Below are positions 59,992-64,000 of a DNA stretch of 64,000 nt, in pieces. Position 1 is the stretch's first letter; every line of letters starts with the position of its first letter. Where the stretch lies: positions 1 to 64,000 of the forward strand of contig JAHBVJ010000009.1 in the NCBI GenBank assembly GCA_019637615.1, given 5' to 3'. The notes under the pieces were generated by a model. It was not told where the DNA came from and ran no database searches. It saw only the letters and a program-made list of their open reading frames with translations. Source of the stretch: Anaerolineae bacterium. Its GTDB lineage: Bacteria; Chloroflexota; Anaerolineae; Aggregatilineales; UBA2796. Position numbers and translations under genes: made by a program.

Positions 59992-60857
59992 TGGTTCGCA
60001 GTGTCGGCAAATATCGGCAGCTATCCCAATTTCTGATCAATGCCTGCGCGTGGATTATCCTGACGGCGGGAGCCTTGCCCGCCATCTGGATCGTGTTGAC
60101 GGCTTTCCGTCCAGCGGGCGAGGTCAACGCCTCACCGCCGATCTGGATTCCGCGCGAGATCACGCTGGATGCCTTCGCCAACATGTTCGGCCTGAATCCT
60201 GAGATTCAAACCCGCGTCGCCGTCGATGCCTACGCGCGCAATTCGGCCTTGGTCTCGATCATCAGCACGGGGTTGGCGGTTATTTTCGGGACGTTGGGCG
60301 GGTATGCCTTCGCGCGTTTCAAGTTTCGCGGGCATACGGCGACCTTCCTCGCCCTGATGTTTTCTCGCTCCGTGCCGGGGATCGCGCTCACACTGCCGTT
60401 GTTCATCCTATTCACGCGCTTAGGGCTGACCAACAGTATCCTCGGCTTGGCGCTGGTTTATACCGCGATCAACATTCCGTTCACCATCTGGCTCATGGAT
60501 GGCTTCTTCCGCCAGATTCCCTACGACCTTACCGAAGCCGCCTTCGTGGACGGTTGCACGCATTGGACGGCCTTTCTGCGCATCGATCTGCCCTTGGCGC
60601 TCCCCGGCGTCTCGGCGGCGGCAATCTTCGCCTTCTTGGCCTCGTGGAATGAATATCAACTCGCCAGCATGTTGACGCGCAGCAACGAAGCCCGCACCTT
60701 CCCGCCGGGGCTGTTTGCCTTCACGCAGCAGTTCACCGTCGATTGGCGCGGGATGTGTGCGCTCAGTGTCCTGATGATGATTCCTGCTATCGTATTCGTA
60801 CTGCTCACGCAGCGTAACATGGTGCGCGGTCTGACGTTCGGCGCAATCAAAGGCTGA
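59988..60857 (+). CDS. Sugar ABC transporter permease, MalG/UgpE type
   Basis: A 289-aa permease with six TM helices. EAA loop: YDLTEAAFVDGCTHWTAFLRIDLPLALPG (about 180-205). The MalG-type C-terminus ends LTQRNMVRGLTFGAIKG, the usual RGLTxGAVKG end. ATG 59988 overlaps the upstream stop (ATGA), so the two permeases are made together as a heterodimer. No ATP-binding subunit gene follows; a shared MsiK-like ATPase elsewhere must energise it. Confidence 0.95.
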   Translation: MMVRSVGKYRQLSQFLINACAWIILTAGALPAIWIVLTAFRPAGEVNASPPIWIPREITLDAFANMFGLNPEIQTRVAVDAYARNSALVSIISTGLAVIFGTLGGYAFARFKFRGHTATFLALMFSRSVPGIALTLPLFILFTRLGLTNSILGLALVYTAINIPFTIWLMDGFFRQIPYDLTEAAFVDGCTHWTAFLRIDLPLALPGVSAAAIFAFLASWNEYQLASMLTRSNEARTFPPGLFAFTQQFTVDWRGMCALSVLMMIPAIVFVLLTQRNMVRGLTFGAIKG

Positions 60858-61107
60858 CGATCTTTCTTAGAACGAGTTGGCAAATCTCTTACGAAGTTCA
60901 TATGTTTCAAGTACTTGACAATTCGTTCTATATCTGATACACTAGCCAGCATGGATGAATACCATCTATCCTCATCGATAGATTCTCCATGCGGCGGCAT
61001 TTCTTCCCTTCACCGCCCAAAAATCCGACTTCTTTATGCCTAGCACTTTGGTTCCAACAGATTCGGCGTGCTTTTCAGATTGACTCACTACTTATCACTT
61101 TCTTCGT

Positions 61108-61227
61108 CGCCTGTTTTTGCCTGTTACGGCCTGATATTTGCCTGATCTTTTTGGTTCAGGACAGGCCATTGAGCAGTGAATTACCATCACCATATTTTTG
61201 CCTGTTATATCAGGCAAAACAGGCAAA
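61108..61227. repeat. Cluster of TTGCCTG / CAGGCAA motifs
   Basis: About eight GCCTG or CAGGC cores in 120 bp, in both directions, with TTTGCCTGTT and AACAGGCAAA forming an inverted pair at 61198-61227 around a GCCTG-TTATAT-CAGGC stem. Confidence 0.55.
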
Positions 61228-61304
61228 TTCAGAAAGATACGCACCATCCATAAGCTGAATCTCGACTAGCCACGAGCAGACATCAGCATGCAAAACATCT
61301 CTGA

Positions 61305-61345
61305 GGGGGTGAGTCCCATTCGGGACTTCGTTCTCTAAGCCTGAC
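61305..61345. repeat. Hairpin repeat, copy B
   Basis: GTGAGTCCC-ATTC-GGGACTTC, then GTTCTCTAAGCCTGAC, matching copy A at 58717-58755. Further downstream, ATCGGGCGGCG and TTAACTTCTTAATCACC are also similar to pieces near copy A, in a different order. Confidence 0.75.
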
Positions 61346-61514
61346 GTTTCAACATCGGGCGGCGCTGCCAACCTGACACCGCACCGGCTCGTCAATGCTC
61401 TGCTTAACTTCTTAATCACCATCATTGTCGGGGACTTTTCATCATCAACGAGGTACACGACGCGCATTTCACTAAGGACTAATAGAGTACCGACAACGAC
61501 CATTCCTATCGTAC

Positions 61515-61534
61515 GGACGCCACACGTGGCGTCC
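61515..61534. repeat. 20-bp palindrome GGACGCCAC-AC-GTGGCGTCC
   Basis: Nine-bp perfect arms with a 2-bp centre in non-coding DNA. It could be a protein-binding site or a stem. Confidence 0.6.
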
Positions 61535-61577
61535 ATTGAGCCTGATGATTAGGTCTAATCAATTTCGGTTATCTATA

Positions 61578-61595
61578 AGCACTCAGCTCTAAGGA
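61578..61595. repeat. AGCACTCAG-type micro-repeat
   Basis: AGCACTCAGCTCTAAGGA, close to the second half of the 3621-3651 block. Confidence 0.45.
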
Positions 61596-61844
61596 CTTCT
61601 TTCGCCGCTCTGCTAAACAGGGTAATCAGGGCTTCATCTATCCATCAACGTGAGGTACTTCTCTAATGCAGCATCCAGCTACAACTCTCCCATCTTCCTA
61701 CCTTCTCGTTGAGAAGATGGTCGAAGCTGTTTGTATTGGAAAGTCCCTCATCGCTTGCGGGGAAGGAGCTAGGGTGGGGTTAAGGTCATTTGAACCACTT
61801 TCTGAGTATTCTTCACATGGCACGTCGCTGTCTTTATTCAGAAC

Positions 61845-61867
61845 TAATCACTCAGCACCAAGCACTT
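61845..61867. repeat. CACTCAGCACCAAGCACTT micro-repeat
   Basis: Same family as the block at 3621-3651, here 9 bp before the three-box element at the 3' end of the DUF2264 gene. Confidence 0.45.
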
Positions 61868-61875
61868 GCCTCACC

Positions 61876-61921
61876 CATGATCCCGCTCCCACCAGTCAAC
61901 GGGATCATTTCGGGGATCATT
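61876..61921. repeat. 46-bp three-box GGATCATT element at the DUF2264 3' end
   Basis: ATGATCCCG (61877-61885) pairs with CGGGATCAT (61900-61908), and a third GGGATCATT ends at 61921. The last 25 bp match the recF-end copy (10746-10770) at all but one base. It lies 5 bp past the stop codon and is terminator-like. Confidence 0.7.
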
Positions 61922-61926
61922 CCAGC

Positions 61927-63822
61927 TTACTCGGCGGGCAGCGGCGGCACGGTGATGACCTGCCCGCCGATCTCCGCCACGAAGCTCCCGTCGATCTCCC
62001 ACGCTGCCAGTTCGACAGTTGGCAGTGCCGACACGTTGGCGGAACTGCCCGCGTAGGCGACGCACACCAGATCGTGCTGCTGTTGCAGCGGGGTAGCCTT
62101 CAACACCGCCAGCAGGTTGTACCCGTACACGCTGTTCGGGCTTCCTGCGACAGCCTGCGGGATGCTGCTGTAGCCTTGCAGTGGATTGATGCCCACAGTG
62201 TCGGCACCGAAGCTTATCCACAACCAGCCATCCGCCAAGCGGAGTTGTGGAGTAGCACCCGCCTCGAAGCCGAGTGGCGCGCTGCCCTCCTCCGCCGTGA
62301 CTTCCGCCGCCGCCGGATCGAGCGTGATGCGATGCGCCCGCACATGCACATCGCCCATCGGAATCAGCGTCGTGTCGATCAGGTGCCGATGTCCGTTCAC
62401 TTCAATCGGGTAGCGGCTGCGCAGCCAGCCCGACTCGCCCACCGCGAACGCGAGGACATGTTCACGCTGCCCGCGAATGCCATTCTCGCTCAGGCACAAG
62501 CAGTTGTCCAGCGACGGCTGCCCCGCGTCCAACCCCACATTGAACGGGTTGCGCGTGCCGTAGATCAGCTTGGTGTACTTGTTACCGTAAGCTGGCTTCA
62601 CCGTTCCCGCGTTGAACTGCTGGATATGCCCATCGCGCGCCGTGACTACCCAACCGGGGATCGGGTACACCTTCATGAAATCACCGCGCTCGGCGGGCAG
62701 GGGTTCCTCTTCCGCAGACCAGAACGGGTCATCGTCCCGCAAGCTCCACAGGCCGCTGAAGGCTTGCATCGCCCAGTATGTCGCGCCCGTCGAGATGTAG
62801 CGCTCCATCACTTCGGGGCTGCCCGTCGCCGTCAACGATTGCCGCAGCGTGCCATCTGGACGGATCGCGCCGCGATCCACGTACCAGCGGAAGTGCTTAC
62901 CCACCAACCGTTTGAGCATCCCCGCCGAATGAGGCCACAGGCCGAGTTTATACGCCCACAGCGCCGCACCGAGCCGCGAGAATTTGTAGGCGAGGCTGCG
63001 TCCAAACTCGCAGAACGCCCCGTCAGCGGCGAAGAAGTACGGGTAATGCTGCATCCACGCGCGGATGCGATCCAGCAGTTCGTCGCGGCGGGCGGGCATC
63101 GACGCACCGTCCATCTGCGCCCACGCCATCACGTGCGAGGCAAACACCCATGTGATGTAGTTGTCGAAATAGTTCGGGCCACGTGTAGCGGCGTCATCAT
63201 ACCAGCCGTCGCCACAGTACACGCCATCCATGTACGTCGTCATCACCTCATCGATGATCGCTTGCTCATACGGAGCGCCGAAGGCTTTCCGCGTCGCGTG
63301 GTTCAGCACCCAGAACAGCGCCCAATTGCTGAACCAGTACGACGGACGTTTGCCCACCTGATCGAGGAAATTGGTCACGTTCTGGCGCTCGGTCTCGTTC
63401 ATCCGCGCCCAGATGCGATCCCGCGTTTGCCACACGGCGAACGCGATCTGCCCCGACTCGACGGTGCGCTGGTCGCGATCTTTGCTGTCGGGATGTTGAT
63501 CCGGCGCGCTGCACCACGTCTCCGGCGCGTTGGGATCGCAGCCATTGACAAGCGCGCGGTAGGTCAACTGCTCCACATCATAGGTTACGCCGCGCCATTC
63601 CAGTGTGGCAGGGCGTTCGGGGTAAGACAGCCAACTGCCCAAGCCCCACAGCATCCGCGTCACGCCTTCATACGAGCCACCGACATCCACGTAGTTGGGA
63701 ATGCCATCGTATAAGGTGCGTGAACCACTGGGCGTCAAATTATTCGCCCATCCTGCCACCAACCGTGACCATAACGCAACAGCCTCAGCGCGCGAAAAAG
63801 GAGTATGAAATTGTTGAGTCAT
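61927..63822 (-). CDS. DUF2264 domain protein (alpha/alpha-barrel, probable carbohydrate-active)
   Basis: A 631-aa cytoplasmic protein without signal peptide. The DUF2264 hallmarks are visible: PNYVDVGGSYEGVTRMLWGLGSWL (about 45-65), FLDQVGKRPSYWFSNWALFWVLNHA, DGWYDDAATRGPNYFDNYITWVF and GAFCEFGRSLAYKFSRLGAALWA in a helical toroid (about 1-370), then a beta-rich C-terminal half. Conserved acidic residues in GDGWYDD and GAFCEFGRS would suit glycoside or lyase chemistry, but the family activity is not established. The sugar transporter genes nearby support carbohydrate use. There is no clear ribosome binding site before the ATG. Confidence 0.9.
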   Translation of the reverse strand: MTQQFHTPFSRAEAVALWSRLVAGWANNLTPSGSRTLYDGIPNYVDVGGSYEGVTRMLWGLGSWLSYPERPATLEWRGVTYDVEQLTYRALVNGCDPNAPETWCSAPDQHPDSKDRDQRTVESGQIAFAVWQTRDRIWARMNETERQNVTNFLDQVGKRPSYWFSNWALFWVLNHATRKAFGAPYEQAIIDEVMTTYMDGVYCGDGWYDDAATRGPNYFDNYITWVFASHVMAWAQMDGASMPARRDELLDRIRAWMQHYPYFFAADGAFCEFGRSLAYKFSRLGAALWAYKLGLWPHSAGMLKRLVGKHFRWYVDRGAIRPDGTLRQSLTATGSPEVMERYISTGATYWAMQAFSGLWSLRDDDPFWSAEEEPLPAERGDFMKVYPIPGWVVTARDGHIQQFNAGTVKPAYGNKYTKLIYGTRNPFNVGLDAGQPSLDNCLCLSENGIRGQREHVLAFAVGESGWLRSRYPIEVNGHRHLIDTTLIPMGDVHVRAHRITLDPAAAEVTAEEGSAPLGFEAGATPQLRLADGWLWISFGADTVGINPLQGYSSIPQAVAGSPNSVYGYNLLAVLKATPLQQQHDLVCVAYAGSSANVSALPTVELAAWEIDGSFVAEIGGQVITVPPLPAE

Positions 63823-63884
63823 AAACTTCTCTGAAAAATCAATTTTCCTAAGTTGCTTGACAATGCAAGTGCAATGAATTTACA

Positions 63885-64000
63885 ATGGTTCATAATATAA
63901 AACAAGAGTTTCACATTGTGGAACTTAAAGACATCTTTAGGGCTTTTCCTGAATTTTTATGGATGACAAATATAGTATTCAGGTGCTTGAACGCGCATTC
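63885..64000 (+). CDS. Possible partial gene running off the right edge
   Basis: A frame from ATG 63885 stays open to the window end (MVHNIKQEFHIVELKDIFRA and onward). An in-frame GTG at 63918 is an alternative start. It is more AT-rich than the rest, and TTGACA lies at 63857. It is too short to identify. Confidence 0.3.
   Translation, partial: MVHNIKQEFHIVELKDIFRAFPEFLWMTNIVFRCLNAH

Larger units (their letters stand above)
60858..61875. other. About 1 kb non-coding, repeat-rich region
   Basis: I see no convincing gene; short frames at 60989 and 61210 have poor coding character. It contains the TTGCCTG cluster, repeat copy B, a palindrome at 61515-61534, a CCATCTTC...GAAGATGG stem near 61689-61721 and two AGCACTCAG blocks (61578-61595, 61845-61867). 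The region is more AT-rich than its surroundings and may be a degraded insertion site. Confidence 0.55.

Noticed and set aside
60989..61258. 89-codon frame in the gene-poor region
   Set aside because: Biased composition, overlaps the TTGCCTG cluster and lacks a ribosome binding site; more likely non-coding.
61210..61536. 108-codon minus-strand frame over repeat copy B
   Set aside because: It runs through the repeat and the 61515 palindrome and shows no recognisable motif.
61666..63714. 682-codon open frame on the plus strand
   Set aside because: Antisense to the DUF2264 gene, Arg/His/Pro-rich and without family features.

Overview
The window reads as chromosomal DNA of a GC-rich, free-living bacterium, most likely a member of the Chloroflexota (Anaerolineae-like). 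This is an inference from several traits seen together: Thr/Pro-rich 'TPTPTP' exported proteins, a deazaflavin (F420)-type DUF385 oxidoreductase, many multi-GAF signalling proteins without classical outputs, a LytR-CpsA-Psr protein with a Thr/Pro stalk, and CTCACCCCCTGACCCCCTC-type intergenic repeats. I saw no rRNA, tRNA, CRISPR array, phage or intact insertion sequence.

Layout. 1-9 kb: a small winged-helix regulator with a membrane protein, ribF with a lipoprotein of alpha/beta-hydrolase fold, a nucleoside deaminase, a VOC protein, an Lrp-type regulator, an FAD monooxygenase, then a TetR/DUF385 operon divergent from an ABC exporter. The TetR gene has a consensus-like promoter and a perfect 30-bp palindrome next to its -10 box. 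9-16.7 kb: GNAT and GyrI-like proteins, a recF operon with a TusA-like protein, a Rieske protein, aspS and a glycosyltransferase. 16.8-30.8 kb: signalling and envelope genes (TPR histidine kinase, zinc-ribbon/FHA protein, Ser/Thr kinase, a large exported Thr/Pro-rich protein, DUF58, LCP protein), a class-III aminotransferase homologue that has lost its PLP motifs, a lipid kinase and an exported protein. 31-32 kb: prfB with an intact programmed +1 frameshift site.

32.1-48.5 kb: one seven-gene, 16.4-kb operon on the minus strand, expressed from a strong-looking promoter at 48551-48579. It encodes a lone receiver, a soluble GAF-GAF protein, three six-TM/GAF proteins, a TM-HAMP-GAF protein and a 2406-residue hybrid histidine kinase with about eight GAF-type units, a PAS domain and two receivers. 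The five middle proteins have no output domain, and all end in the same truncated GAF-like stub. This is the best candidate here for an undescribed signalling system.

48.8-50.6 kb: a cobalamin riboswitch and an intrinsic terminator precede an exported alpha/alpha-toroid protein. That fold is shared with intrinsic factor and transcobalamin, so a secreted B12-binding protein is a testable idea. 50.6-63.8 kb: an accessory metabolic region with two solute-binding proteins (one without a signal peptide), a fumarase/aspartase-superfamily lyase, an amidohydrolase, a MetE-like methyltransferase with an unrecognised partner, two sugar-type permeases without an ATPase, and a DUF2264 protein. It is interspersed with diverged intergenic repeats and hairpins. 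A 6/6 + 6/6 consensus promoter with a nested palindrome drives the MetE-like operon.
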